From Methanolobus vulcani (GTDB taxonomy: Archaea > Halobacteriota > Methanosarcinia > Methanosarcinales > Methanosarcinaceae): 64,000 nt of DNA. The notes beneath the pieces were generated by a model. It was not told where the DNA came from and searched no databases. It worked only from the letters and a program-made list of their open reading frames with translations. The first letter of the stretch is position 1; each line of letters begins with the position of its first letter. Made by a program: the position numbers and the translations under genes. The stretch covers positions 124,001 through 188,000 of the forward strand of contig NZ_FNCA01000005.1 of assembly GCF_900100715.1 (NCBI RefSeq), in the 5' to 3' direction. Positions 17,775-26,819 of this stretch are shown piece after piece.

Positions 17775-18704
17775 ATGGATTCAAAAACGATCAAATGTAA
17801 CAAATGCAACAATGATGCAATTATTTTTCAGAAATATTCCGGAATGCACCTTTGCCGCAAGCATTTCATAGAAGATGTTGAACGTAAGATCAAACTTACC
17901 ATCAGAAAACATTACAGCATCAAAAGGAATGAAGTGATAGCTGTGGGTCTGAGCGGTGGTAAGGATAGCAGTACAACACTCCACATACTTCACAAATTGT
18001 TTGGTAAAAGACCAGATATTGAGATTGTGGGAATTTCCATAGATGAAGGAATTGCAGGTTATCGTCCTGATACAATTGAATCTGCACGTGAGCTTACATC
18101 AAAACTTGGTGTCAGGCACATTGTCCGTTCATTCAAAGATGAATATGAAACTACCATGGATGAGATAGCCCCTCAGCAGAGAGAAAAGGGTGCTTGCAGC
18201 TATTGCGGAGTTCTCAGAAAATCACTCATCAATAAGATTGCCCTGGAAATTGGAGCTACAAAACTTGCGATCGGTCATAACCTGGACGATGAGGCACAGA
18301 CAATTTTGTTGAACCACCTCAAAGGTGATGTTTCCCGTATGGTAAGGCTGGCTCCACCCAAGGAACTTGAAGGACTGGTTCTCAGAATGAAACCTCTAAG
18401 ACACATCCCTGAAAAAGAGGTTGCTCTTTATGCTTATCTTCATGACCTTCCTCTTGGATTTGGCGGATGTCCCTATGCCCATGAAGCTATGAGAAGAGAA
18501 ATTAGGGTAATGCTTAATGAATTCGAAGTAAGACATCCGGGCACAAAATATGCTCTTTTAAGTGGTTTTGATAAAGTTTCAGGGATACTTGGAAAAGAAT
18601 ACCCGCAGGAAGGACTTCAGAAATGTAATATATGCGGTCAGGCATGTACTGAGAAGATCTGCCAGGCATGTAAACTGCTCAAACGCGATCAATCCAGTAA
18701 GTAA
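17775..18704 (+). CDS. ncsA: tRNA uridine/cytidine thiolase of the NcsA/Ctu1/TtuA group
   Basis: 309 residues. PP-loop SGGKDSSTTLHIL at about 60-72 activates the tRNA base with ATP. An N-terminal zinc ribbon (CNKC near 8-11, CRKH near 27) and a C-terminal one (CNICGQAC ... CQAC) flank the catalytic core. The core holds CSYC and GGCPYAHE, whose Cys residues hold the Fe-S cluster or catalytic Cys in relatives. Archaeal NcsA makes 2-thiouridine at wobble position 34, while TtuA works on position 54; sequence alone does not separate them with certainty. The 3' end overlaps the convergent membrane-protein gene by 16 bases. Confidence 0.87.
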   Translation: MDSKTIKCNKCNNDAIIFQKYSGMHLCRKHFIEDVERKIKLTIRKHYSIKRNEVIAVGLSGGKDSSTTLHILHKLFGKRPDIEIVGISIDEGIAGYRPDTIESARELTSKLGVRHIVRSFKDEYETTMDEIAPQQREKGACSYCGVLRKSLINKIALEIGATKLAIGHNLDDEAQTILLNHLKGDVSRMVRLAPPKELEGLVLRMKPLRHIPEKEVALYAYLHDLPLGFGGCPYAHEAMRREIRVMLNEFEVRHPGTKYALLSGFDKVSGILGKEYPQEGLQKCNICGQACTEKICQACKLLKRDQSSK

Positions 18705-19594
18705 TCCTCAAAGGAATACAATTTCCTTTCTGTTCTGTCAAGATAGAACCGTGTTAACCATACAGTGATCAGTGGCTGAATTACTATGGTGCTTAGAAGT
18801 AGATCGAAGAGTGACCACAGCTGTGATAGTATTTCTACATAAGATGTGATCTGACCGATAAATCCAAGAACAAAGGAGATACCCATTACGACAAGCCAAA
18901 GTCCAATAGATGCAAGTTTATTTGAAAGAACAATTGATAACCCGGTCTCAATTGCAGTTATCGGATCAAGTTCGTCCACCACAAGTACATAAATTACAAG
19001 GAAGAACAGCAAGCTGATAATAATGATATAGAATGCCCATAAGAAGACACCTAAAGCCAGCAGTGATAAACTGGCAGTGGCCATATCGGAATTTAACAGG
19101 AGAATATTGATGTCATCAATAGAGAGAAGACCTGGTACAAGGAATATAACTCCGGCCAGTATCAATAGAACTATCAATGCATTAACGAAGAACAGATTCA
19201 GATAGTTTCGTTTTCCGGTTGTGAACATGGTGCTTATACTGGTATGACCTTTTTCAAGTGCTTCTTTGGCCATTCCTATGGCACCAGCCATTATGAAAGA
19301 ATCAATTATCATGTATATAGCAAACAGAACAATAGAGAAGATAGCTATTACCAGTATATGTTCATAAAATACAGAATACATTAGATCAAGCATTTCATCC
19401 TGTGTCATACTCGCAGAATCTATTGTACCTGACATTGCAGGGACAATGAAAAGTATGGTGAACAATATCATCGAGAACATAAAAAATATGACAGATGCAA
19501 CTATTTTTAATATAAAAGGTACACATAGATTAAGGTTGCCAGTCCATGTTCCAAATCCCTTACGAACAAGTGTTCCAATGTCCTCTACCATCAA
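18689..19594 (-). CDS. six-helix integral membrane protein (DUF7847-like)
   Basis: 301 residues with about six long hydrophobic helices, a layout seen in archaeal DUF7847/DUF4013-like proteins that resemble the membrane domain of glycerophosphodiesterases. Recognisable polar spots are GAIGMAKEALEKGHTSISTM between helices 2 and 3, and VDELDPITAIETGLSIVLSN. No catalytic motif is visible. It is convergent with, and overlaps, the tRNA thiolase gene. Function unknown. Confidence 0.65.
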   Translation of the reverse strand: MMVEDIGTLVRKGFGTWTGNLNLCVPFILKIVASVIFFMFSMILFTILFIVPAMSGTIDSASMTQDEMLDLMYSVFYEHILVIAIFSIVLFAIYMIIDSFIMAGAIGMAKEALEKGHTSISTMFTTGKRNYLNLFFVNALIVLLILAGVIFLVPGLLSIDDINILLLNSDMATASLSLLALGVFLWAFYIIIISLLFFLVIYVLVVDELDPITAIETGLSIVLSNKLASIGLWLVVMGISFVLGFIGQITSYVEILSQLWSLFDLLLSTIVIQPLITVWLTRFYLDRTERKLYSFEDYLLD

Positions 19595-19762
19595 TATTAC
19601 TCCGAAGATGTTGACACTACGTTTCTCTATTATTTATTTGCATCCCATATTTAATCCAGAAAACAAAAGAGATATATTGATTATCGAATTTTCAAAAAAT
19701 TACTCGTTAGCAAAAGTGCAATGTCAAAACAAAAGATATAAATATCATTATGCCTTTTCTAG

Positions 19763-19875
19763 ATTGTTCTTGCGCGGGTGGCTCTTTTCATACACTAAAC
19801 CCACTCCCACACTTAAACCCCACTCCCCAAATACATTAAACCCAACCACCCGTGCAAACACAAATTCTTTTTTTT
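19763..19875 (+). ncRNA. candidate structured small RNA with C-rich loop (element A)
   Basis: A TATA box (AAAGATATAAATA, about 19732-19744) lies 25 bases before a long closing stem. TTGCGCGGGTGG (19770-19781) pairs with CCACCCGTGCAA (19846-19857), and the single non-Watson-Crick pair is G-U if the plus strand is RNA, which supports this strand. The 64-base loop is almost free of G and carries ACTAAACCCACTCCCACACT followed by AACCCCACTCCCC. Eight T at 19868-19875 follow the stem as an archaeal-style terminator. No start codon or ribosome site is inside. The loop is nearly repeated in element D at 33.7 kb. Confidence 0.6.
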
Positions 19876-20092
19876 GTAGGTTTTATCTGTATATACTGAA
19901 TATAACAAATTGGGATTTTACTTTGTATTTTTGACAATATTGATATGAGTACGGTTATTTTGAGGTCATACTGCAATAAGTTCGTCCATAATAATGAGAA
20001 CAACATATAACTAATAATACCACAATTGGCATTGTTAACTCCCGGATAAATATATATAGGTTATACATACTATCTTTTTTGAGGTGAAATAT

Positions 20093-20272
20093 ATGTCAAT
20101 GTTGTATAATTTGTGGGGATTGATCGTATTGGCTTCCTTTATTTGGGTGGTATATGATATCTTTACTAATAATAAAGGACTTGAACCGATCAAGAAAGCA
20201 CTATGGATCATTCTAGCTTTTGTCTTTGGAATTCTAGGTGCAGCAGCATACTACTTCCTTGGAAGGAAATAA
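20093..20272 (+). CDS. small membrane protein with PLDc_N-like domain
   Basis: 59 residues: two transmembrane helices separated by a short charged loop (YDIFTNNKGLEPIKKALW), ending GAAAYYFLGRK. This is the pattern of the phospholipase-D N-terminal membrane domain (PLDc_N), which occurs alone in many archaea. ATG 20093 is chosen since GAGGTGA ends 5 bases before it. A TATA-like ATATATAGG lies about 40 bases upstream. Role unknown. Confidence 0.72.
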   Translation: MSMLYNLWGLIVLASFIWVVYDIFTNNKGLEPIKKALWIILAFVFGILGAAAYYFLGRK

Positions 20273-20434
20273 AAATTATAAGAAATTACATTTGATTAAA
20301 CTTTATATAGATATTGATATATTGAAAATCAAAATATCTGGATTCAGATATTCTATTCTTTTTTTATCAAAAACATGAATGAGCAAAAAGCTCTCTGCTA
20401 ATTAAAAGCAAAGACTATAAAAAAAGGAAAATAG

Positions 20435-20454
20435 ATTCCGGCAAAAGCCGGAAT
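20435..20454 (-). terminator. terminator of the pyrophosphatase gene
   Basis: ATTCCGGC (20435-20442) and GCCGGAAT (20447-20454) form a perfect 8-bp stem with a 4-base loop, 18 bases past the stop of the pyrophosphatase gene. On the minus strand the stem is followed by a T-rich stretch ending in seven T (about 20420-20426). It can also stop the opposite gene ending at 20272. Confidence 0.7.
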
Positions 20455-20472
20455 GATTTTTGTTTATTTTGT

Positions 20473-22488
20473 TTAGAACAGACCTTTTCCGATGAAGAGT
20501 GCTGAGAACAGGATCGCTACCATGTTCACTACCTTGATCAGAGCGTTAAGAGCTGGTCCGGATGTGTCCTTGAATGGGTCACCAACGGTGTCACCGACAA
20601 CGGCTGCCTTGTGAGCTTCAGAGCCTTTTCCACCGTACTTTCCGTCTTCAATGAGCTTCTTAGCGTTGTCCCATGCACCGCCACCGTTGTCCATTGTGAG
20701 TGCAAGTAAGAGACCACAAACAATGATACCGATAAGAAGACCACCAAGAGCTGCCGGACCAAGTACAAGACCAACAATCACTGGTGTGAAGATTGCAAGA
20801 GCACCGGGTATTGCCATTTCCTTGATCGCTGCTGCTGTTACGATGTCAACACACTTACCGTATTCTGGTTTTGCAGTTCCTTCCATGATTCCAGGAATTT
20901 CACGGAACTGGCGGCGAACCTCGTTCACGATCTTGAATGCTGCCTTTCCTACAGCCTGCATTGTTACAGCACTGAAGACGAATGGAAGCAGTCCACCGAT
21001 AAAGAGACCTACAAGAACTACTGGTTTTGTAAGACTGAGATCTGCACCTGTAAGACCTACCTTTCCGGTGTAGTCTGCAAAGAGTGCAAGTGCACCAAGT
21101 GCTGCTGAACCGATTGCGTATCCCTTTGTGACTGCCTTTGTGGTGTTACCTACTGCATCGAGTGCATCGGTGATCTTACGGACATTGGATGGCATGCCAG
21201 CCATTTCTGCGATACCACCAGCGTTGTCAGTGATTGGACCATATGAGTCAAGTGCTACGATCATACCGGTTGTTGAGAGCATTGCTGCTGCTGCTACTGC
21301 AATTCCATAAAGACCGATTGCAGGGCTTGCTGCTCCACCTACAATGAAGAAAGAAGCCAGGATACCTACAATGATGATGATCACAGGAAGTGCTGTACTC
21401 TCAAAACCAATTGCAAGACCGGAAATGACGTTTGTACCAGCACCTGTTTCGGATGCTGCTGCGATTGTCTTTACCGGACGGAATGAAGTTGAAGTGTAAT
21501 ATTCTGTGAAAACCACCATGAGAACCATGATAATTACACCCACTATGGATGCGTAATAGAACTTCATGTCTCCCATGAGGGAAGTTGTAACGAAATAGAA
21601 AGCAACAAGACAGAGAATTGCAGAAACTGCTACTCCTTTATAGAGTGCTTTCATGATCTTTCCATCGTTGCCGACTTTCACGAAGAAAACGGAAATGATG
21701 GAAGCAAAGATTGCCACTGCACCAAGGATGAGTGGGAAAAGAATTGCGTTAGGGTATGAATCAAGGACAAGTGATCCAAGAAGCATAGATGCAAGAACTG
21801 TTACTACATATGTTTCGAAAAGATCAGCACCCATACCGGCACAGTCACCGACATTGTCACCAACGTTGTCAGCAATCACACCAGCATTACGCGGGTCATC
21901 TTCAGGGATACCTGCTTCAACCTTACCTACAAGGTCTGCTCCTACATCGGCTGCCTTGGTGAATATTCCACCACCAACCCTTGCGAAGAGACTGATAAGA
22001 CTTGCACCAAAACCGAAACCGACTACAAGGTCAACATTACCGTAAAGGATGTAGAAACCACTTGTACCGAGAAGTGCAAGACCGACCACAGCAAGACCTG
22101 TTACAGCTCCACCACGGAATGCAACGGACATTGCCTTCTGAAGACCCTTTGATGCTGCGCTTGCGGTTCTGACGTTTGCCCTTACGGACACGTTCATACC
22201 TACATAACCTGCTGCTGCAGAGCTTATTGCACCAACAAGGAAACCGATAGCTATCTTAGATCCTTCAGGAAGAAGAGCAAAGATAAGTACTGCAAGAATG
22301 ACAGCAACAATTGCTATTGTTTTATATTGACGATTCAAATATGCCATCGCACCCTCCTGGACGGCACCTGCTATTTCCTGCATTTTCTCTGAACCAGCAT
22401 CTTCTTTAAGGACACTGTTTGCAAAGAAACCAGCAAATAACAAACTAATGAGACCAGCAAGAGGGGCAAGATAAATTAATGCTTCCAT
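20473..22488 (-). CDS. hppA: membrane-bound proton-pumping pyrophosphatase
   Basis: 671 residues with about 16 helices, the full length for the family. It hydrolyses pyrophosphate and pumps H+ out of the cytoplasm. Catalytic loops are intact: [51 protein letters not shown] and [14 protein letters not shown]. The K+-dependence site reads GNTTKA, with Lys where K+-requiring enzymes have Ala, so this is the K+-independent type by the known family rule. ATG 22488 is chosen because GAGGAG lies 7 bases upstream; the frame stays open upstream with poorly protein-like sequence. Single gene with its own terminator. Confidence 0.96.
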   Translation of the reverse strand: MEALIYLAPLAGLISLLFAGFFANSVLKEDAGSEKMQEIAGAVQEGAMAYLNRQYKTIAIVAVILAVLIFALLPEGSKIAIGFLVGAISSAAAGYVGMNVSVRANVRTASAASKGLQKAMSVAFRGGAVTGLAVVGLALLGTSGFYILYGNVDLVVGFGFGASLISLFARVGGGIFTKAADVGADLVGKVEAGIPEDDPRNAGVIADNVGDNVGDCAGMGADLFETYVVTVLASMLLGSLVLDSYPNAILFPLILGAVAIFASIISVFFVKVGNDGKIMKALYKGVAVSAILCLVAFYFVTTSLMGDMKFYYASIVGVIIMVLMVVFTEYYTSTSFRPVKTIAAASETGAGTNVISGLAIGFESTALPVIIIIVGILASFFIVGGAASPAIGLYGIAVAAAAMLSTTGMIVALDSYGPITDNAGGIAEMAGMPSNVRKITDALDAVGNTTKAVTKGYAIGSAALGALALFADYTGKVGLTGADLSLTKPVVLVGLFIGGLLPFVFSAVTMQAVGKAAFKIVNEVRRQFREIPGIMEGTAKPEYGKCVDIVTAAAIKEMAIPGALAIFTPVIVGLVLGPAALGGLLIGIIVCGLLLALTMDNGGGAWDNAKKLIEDGKYGGKGSEAHKAAVVGDTVGDPFKDTSGPALNALIKVVNMVAILFSALFIGKGLF

Positions 22489-22711
22489 ATTAAAACTCCT
22501 CTCAAAGTTTAATTTTATTCTGATTTTAAATGTAAGTAAACTTATGATTTTTATTATCGATACAATTATAATTATTATAAAGCAACAGGTCACTTACACT
22601 ATGACTTGCTACATAAATGTAACCACGACGCGTATAATACTGATGTATCATATATAAAGGTAGGCCGAAATTGTGCACACATAATATGAATATGTCGATA
22701 GGAAATGGGAA

Positions 22712-23167
22712 TTACATTCCCCCTCCTATCTGCATCAGTTCAAAATCAATATCTTCAGGGACATCTACCCTGAAAACAAAAACATTGTACCTTGATCTTC
22801 TGGCAGCAGAGATAGCTGTTTTCTGTTCATGGCTCAAATTGCCATCAGTACTGGCAATGCACAGGGATTTCTTTGAATCCTTCACCAGAAAATCAAAATG
22901 ATGACCATAGGCATTCAGAAACTCCACAAGCTCACTCAGTTCTTCCCAGTTCTCGCACATATGAGTGCTTTTTGTAGCGGAATTACTGACATACCAGTCC
23001 CTGCTCATATAAGGATATGCAGCATACTGATCCCGAAGGTCATCATATGCTTTGTGTATCTTTGAAACATCAGTATTCAGATCTATCCATTTCCAACCCT
23101 GTTCAAAAAAATAGCGTGACGCTACAATTGATACTATCCTATCCTTATCTTTTTTATCAAGTTTCAT
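22712..23167 (-). CDS. small protein resembling a degenerate PD-(D/E)XK nuclease fold
   Basis: 151 residues, soluble. The second half follows the outline of VRR-NUC-like nuclease domains: FDFLVKDSKKSLCIAST, then LSHEQKTAISAARRSRYNVF and FRVDVPED. In active enzymes a Glu-x-Lys stands on the second strand; here that place reads IAS, so catalysis looks lost. This fold assignment is by eye and tentative. The N-terminal half (IVASRYFFEQGWKWIDLN) looks like a helical cap common to archaeal relatives. It stands alone. A non-catalytic binding role is possible. Confidence 0.5.
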   Translation of the reverse strand: MKLDKKDKDRIVSIVASRYFFEQGWKWIDLNTDVSKIHKAYDDLRDQYAAYPYMSRDWYVSNSATKSTHMCENWEELSELVEFLNAYGHHFDFLVKDSKKSLCIASTDGNLSHEQKTAISAARRSRYNVFVFRVDVPEDIDFELMQIGGGM

Positions 23168-23253
23168 TTTAACACCTGTTGCCTATAATGAGGCTTATGG
23201 CATTTAATCTTATATCAGTACTTATCCTTCTGTTTTGTTTTTCAAGATGAAGA

Positions 23254-23712
23254 TCATTCAGGCGGATAATTGAAACAATGAATTATCTCTGTGGACGTAA
23301 TATTTATGCATTTAATCGGTTCAATATCCATGATTTCTTCTTTAGTTGAATTCTCTGAGTTGATAATAATGCTGCCTTCGATCGATATTATTGAACCTGC
23401 AGGAACATATCCGTTAATTTCCCTGATAAGCGACTGCTGAGTTGAGATTATTCTTGTGTCAGAGGAAAGTACAGGTTCTATAGTGTTAACATAGATGTTT
23501 TCGTCCCCACTATTGTAAAATGTCAAATTATATGTGTACACATTAGTTGAACCATTATTATCAGAATGAGCAGACATAAGACCATCTACAAATATCAGAC
23601 CCTCCACCGGAACAGGACCACATGAAAGGGAACTTACACTAAGTCCTATCAGGACTCCCAGAAAAAGAAGTAATGTACCATGAAGAAAACTTTTGTCTAT
23701 CATTCTTAACAC
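23254..23712 (-). CDS. exported protein with one N-terminal helix, unknown
   Basis: 152 residues. A hydrophobic segment at about 12-30 serves as signal or anchor, followed by an Asn/Ser-rich extracellular chain with a CARDB-like strand pair (YTYNLTFYNSGDENIYVN). Two Cys near the end (IKCIN, IHCFN) might pair. No family recognised. ATG 23703 (MIDKSFLHG) is a plausible shorter start. Single gene. Confidence 0.5.
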   Translation of the reverse strand: MLRMIDKSFLHGTLLLFLGVLIGLSVSSLSCGPVPVEGLIFVDGLMSAHSDNNGSTNVYTYNLTFYNSGDENIYVNTIEPVLSSDTRIISTQQSLIREINGYVPAGSIISIEGSIIINSENSTKEEIMDIEPIKCINITSTEIIHCFNYPPE

Positions 23713-23799
23713 TATAATTTACTCATTAAAGAATATATTTACGTTTAGTGATATGAATTTTTTCAATCCTAAAAACTCAATGCTTATATGCTATATTTA

Positions 23800-23893
23800 A
23801 TTAGCAATGGGAGCATGTGTTCTCAAAATATGAAAAACTGGTTGGTATGGTACAATAATGAGAAGATGGTGGTAATTTTTGCTCCCTTTGCCA
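23800..23893 (-). ncRNA. candidate structured small RNA with C-rich loop (element B)
   Basis: Read on the minus strand, GCAAAGGGAGCA (23891-23880) pairs with TGCTCCCATTGC (23815-23804) over 12 positions with one mismatch. The 64-base loop is poor in G and carries TTACCACCATCTTCTC and ACCATACCAACC. A minus-strand TATA-like TTTTATATAG (about 23918-23928) stands 25-30 bases before the stem, the archaeal distance for a start at its first base. No T-run follows. It sits in the otherwise gene-free 23713-24094 spacer, and resembles element G at 53.1 kb in its ACCACC words. Confidence 0.45.
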
Positions 23894-24094
23894 GTTTATC
23901 TGTATAGTACGCATACTATATAAAATATAATGCGGCATATGTAAAAAATATAAAATAGATAATAGTAATGTAAGATAATCAATTATACGGAAGAACATAA
24001 GAAATATAAACGTGAACATAAATATATAAAATTCGTAATTATATAAATTGGACTACTCATATGAATCATATAAATCAGCATCAGGAGATGAAAA

Positions 24095-24322
24095 ATGGAC
24101 TGTAGAACATGTAGCTATAAAAAAAATATTGCCCTGTTTTCTAAGTGTGCAGGTGTTCCCGGAAGAACCAGAGTTGGAACTGCATATTACTGTAGTCACC
24201 CTGATATGCAAAACCCGGTACCTGTAATAGCCTCTGAAAGTGTTCTTGAAGGCTGTCCTGTAGGCAACAATCATCTTGAAGTTAAAAAAGAACTGGATGA
24301 ATCAGGAATTGTAGAATCCTGA
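24095..24322 (+). CDS. small Cys-rich protein
   Basis: 75 residues with five Cys: MDCRTC, KCAG, YYCSHPD and EGCPVG. The spacing suggests a metal- or Fe-S-binding mini-protein, but no named family comes to mind. GGAGATG lies 6 bases before the ATG, a good archaeal ribosome site, and a TATA-like TATATAAATT lies about 55 bases upstream. It is alone on its strand. The spacer 24323-24535 after it shows only AT-rich sequence. Confidence 0.62.
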   Translation: MDCRTCSYKKNIALFSKCAGVPGRTRVGTAYYCSHPDMQNPVPVIASESVLEGCPVGNNHLEVKKELDESGIVES

Positions 24323-24535
24323 TCATTTTACCAGTCAACAATCATAACACACCACTCATTTTCATTTTATAAAATAATTTAATAGATAATATACAATGTT
24401 TTTAAGTTAAAATGTAGGGGTCACCCAAGATCCAGATATACATAAATTTAAAGTTTTTATATTCAACAGTTCTTAAAAAATATGCGATAGACCTATTCTG
24501 GATAGATATAAGTATAAATCAATAGCAATCAATCA

Positions 24536-24559
24536 TATGATACTCAAAAGGAGTATCAT
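24536..24559 (+). promoter_or_regulatory. hairpin covering the ribosome-binding site of the EEP-family lipoprotein gene
   Basis: TATGATACTC (24536-24545) pairs perfectly with GAGTATCATA (24551-24560) around a 5-base loop AAAAG. The ribosome site AGGAG (24549-24553) lies half in the loop and half in the stem, 9 bases before the ATG at 24563. Such a fold would hide the site until it is melted or bound by a factor, as in RNA thermometers or autoregulated leaders. The sequence shows the pairing; the regulatory effect is inference. Confidence 0.6.
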
Positions 24560-24562
24560 ACG

Positions 24563-25612
24563 ATGCATAAATCAAATATTATACTTATAGTTACACTTAC
24601 TACACTAATTATATTAGCCTGTGGAAGTTCAGGTTGTCTTTCTGATAAAGAGACAGTATTGTCAGGGAACATGAATAACCATAGCAACACAAATGACACA
24701 AGTAAGCTTACAGAAAGTAATACAACCGCTAATGAGCACGAAAACTTTAGTGGAGAAAAGCAGTTTGCCTCTGTAGATGATTTTGAGGAGCATACAAATA
24801 TTGGAACTGCTCCTGAACTAAAACCTGTAACAAATAATGTTAAAAATCTGAAAATCGGTGCTTTCAACATACAGGTGTTTGGGGTAACAAAAGCTGGAAA
24901 AGCAGATGTCATGAACACTATTGTTAAAATAGTCCATGAGTATGACATTATTGCAATACAGGAAATAAGGGACTCGTCCCAGACAACCATACCCACACTT
25001 ATGGATCTGGTCAACTCTGATGGATATCAATATGATTACACCATAAGCGAAAGGCTTGGAAGGACATCTTCCAAAGAACAATATGCATACATATTCAACA
25101 CCGAAACGGTAGAGATTACCGGAAACCCTCAGACCTATCCTGAAGCAAATGGTAGTGACAGTTTCCACAGGGAACCTTTCATTGCAGCTTTCAGTTCAAC
25201 TGAAGGAAACTTTGACGCAGTCCTAATGGTCATTCATACTGATCCCGATGAAGCCACTGAAGAGATAAATGCCCTTGACGATGTCCTGGAATACGCACAA
25301 AATCTTTATCCTGATGAGAAGGACTTCATTATCCTTGGAGACCTGAATGCGGACGGTTCTTACTTTGATGAGGATGAAACAAATGACCTTGAGACTTATG
25401 AGTGGGTCATAGATAATAGTATAGATACTACAACAAAAGCCACAGATTACAGCTATGACCGCATAATACTAACTGACAGTTCAGATTTTACAGGCAATAG
25501 CGGGGTTTTCAGATTCGATCTTGAATACGGACTTGATTATAATGAAACCGTGGCAGTATCTGATCACTACCCAGTTTATGCGGAGTTTGTTGCAATAAAT
25601 GATATGGATTAA
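24563..25612 (+). CDS. secreted endonuclease/exonuclease/phosphatase-family lipoprotein
   Basis: 349 residues. Signal peptide with lipobox (CGSSGC), an acidic Asn-rich linker to about residue 90, then a DNase-I-like fold. Motifs in order: KIGAFNIQVFG, IIAIQEIRD (metal Glu), YDYTISERLG, VIHTDP (His), ILGDLNADGSYF (Asp-x-Asn), YDRIIL, and VSDHYPVYAEF (catalytic Asp-His). All catalytic residues seem present, so it should cleave phosphodiesters or phosphomonoesters outside the cell; extracellular DNA is a plausible substrate and a source of phosphate (inference). Its ribosome site is inside a hairpin. It converges on the flavoprotein gene with a terminator between. Confidence 0.87.
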   Translation: MHKSNIILIVTLTTLIILACGSSGCLSDKETVLSGNMNNHSNTNDTSKLTESNTTANEHENFSGEKQFASVDDFEEHTNIGTAPELKPVTNNVKNLKIGAFNIQVFGVTKAGKADVMNTIVKIVHEYDIIAIQEIRDSSQTTIPTLMDLVNSDGYQYDYTISERLGRTSSKEQYAYIFNTETVEITGNPQTYPEANGSDSFHREPFIAAFSSTEGNFDAVLMVIHTDPDEATEEINALDDVLEYAQNLYPDEKDFIILGDLNADGSYFDEDETNDLETYEWVIDNSIDTTTKATDYSYDRIILTDSSDFTGNSGVFRFDLEYGLDYNETVAVSDHYPVYAEFVAINDMD

Positions 25613-25655
25613 AACTGTAAAAATGATCTAGTCTGTAAAATATATCTGAAAAGAA

Positions 25656-25678
25656 GAGACATGCAGGATGCATGTCTC
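25656..25678. terminator. bidirectional terminator hairpin
   Basis: GAGACATGCA (25656-25665) and TGCATGTCTC (25669-25678) form a perfect 10-bp stem with a GGA loop, midway between the stops of the convergent genes at 25612 and 25699. Flanks are AT-rich but without long T-runs. Terminator role is inferred from position. Confidence 0.6.
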
Positions 25679-25698
25679 ATACTATGCAAAATAATTAA

Positions 25699-26253
25699 TT
25701 AAGCAAAGAGTTGGGTTCCGGCTGTCTTTGCCTGCTCCATAAGCTCTGCATTATCTTTTACCTCACCAGGTGCATGGTGTCCCACATCTACAAAGGTACC
25801 TTTGACCTCCATTCCAAACATCTGAAGTATCTGTGTGAACTCATCAAAAACTCCCTTGAAAGCATCAGGCTCGGGGTTTCCCTGTGCAGCAACTATTATA
25901 GCCTTTTTTCCACCCTCGATGCGTGGTGTGAAATCAGGATTTACAAGTGCCCAACAACGGTCGATCACCTGGCGCATCTGGCTTGTGAACTGGAAGAAAT
26001 ATATTGGTGAACCGAATACAAAACCGTCTGCATTTTTAAGGGCATCGTAGACTTTAGACATGTCGTCTTTTAATTTGCAGCCATCCACTTCTCTGCAGTA
26101 TGTACATCCCTGGCATCCTTTTATGTTCATTTCATTAATGTAGAATTTCTCTACATCTGCCCCTGCTTCTGCGGCTCCGTCAAGGACCTGCTGGACGAGC
26201 ACATCGGTGTTACCGTTCTTTCTTGGACTTCCTATAAAACCTACTACTTTCAT
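25699..26253 (-). CDS. iron-sulfur flavoprotein / NADPH-dependent FMN reductase family
   Basis: About 184 residues with a flavodoxin-like fold: VVGFIGSPRKNGNTDVLV binds FMN phosphate and GSPIYFFQFTSQMRQVIDR lies over the flavin. Between them is the compact Cys motif CQGCTYCREVDGC (C-x2-C-x2-C-x5-C), which in the methanogen iron-sulfur flavoprotein Isf holds a [4Fe-4S] cluster. Isf proteins pass electrons and help detoxify O2 and peroxide. MKVVGF at 26253 is chosen over the upstream ATG at 26262; either is possible. It is divergent from an HxlR-type regulator 148 bases away, its likely controller. Confidence 0.86.
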   Translation of the reverse strand: MKVVGFIGSPRKNGNTDVLVQQVLDGAAEAGADVEKFYINEMNIKGCQGCTYCREVDGCKLKDDMSKVYDALKNADGFVFGSPIYFFQFTSQMRQVIDRCWALVNPDFTPRIEGGKKAIIVAAQGNPEPDAFKGVFDEFTQILQMFGMEVKGTFVDVGHHAPGEVKDNAELMEQAKTAGTQLFA

Positions 26254-26409
26254 TTTAACCATTTCCTTAAGCTTGAATTGTAAATTACTGGAAAATATTC
26301 AAAAGGTAGAAGGTATTGCACTATATTTATACAATATACACTCTTTTTTGATAGCAGCTAACAAGAAGTATAGTAACAATAATATTCAGAATAAATAGGA
26401 GGAGGAAAT

Positions 26410-26754
26410 TTGGAAAAAACAAAAAACATTGAATACGGATGCCCCGTGGAAGCAACCCTTGGTGTTATCGGAGGAAAATGGAAACCGCTTATACTCTGGC
26501 AGCTAAAAGAAGATGTGCTTCGCTACAATACACTTCAGCAGATGTTGCCCGGCATATCTCCCCGTATGCTGACAAAACAACTCAGAGAACTTGAAGATGA
26601 TGGGATCGTTAATAGGAAAATGTATCCGGAAATACCGCCAAGAGTCGAATATTCACTCACTGATTTTGGAAAAACCATCATCCCCGTGCTGGAAGCACTG
26701 GCACAATGGGGACTTACATATATGGACATAAGACAGGAAAAAGATATGAAATGA
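26410..26754 (+). CDS. HxlR-family transcriptional regulator
   Basis: 114 residues with the winged-helix HxlR core: CPVEATLGVIGGKWKPLILW, MLPGISPRMLTKQLRELEDD and VEYSLTDFGKTIIPVLEAL. Family members sense oxidants or electrophiles, often through a Cys near the N-terminus; here Cys sits in EYGCPVEA at the conserved place. TTG 26410 follows an AGGAGGAGG ribosome site by 4-7 bases. It is divergent from the Isf-like flavoprotein, the usual arrangement for an HxlR regulator and its target (inference). Confidence 0.9.
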   Translation: MEKTKNIEYGCPVEATLGVIGGKWKPLILWQLKEDVLRYNTLQQMLPGISPRMLTKQLRELEDDGIVNRKMYPEIPPRVEYSLTDFGKTIIPVLEALAQWGLTYMDIRQEKDMK

Positions 26755-26819
26755 ATAAATAAAGTATATATACACCACAAATTATTAAATATATAAAATA
26801 TAATACTGCATTGGTATAG

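Noticed and set aside
20651-22045. Open frames opposite the pyrophosphatase gene
   Set aside because: Ser/Pro/Thr-rich shadow frames caused by the codon use of hppA.
24563-25612. Cytolethal distending toxin B-like toxin
   Set aside because: The fold is the same DNase-I-like one, but there are no partner subunits, and a lipid-anchored nuclease or phosphatase is simpler.
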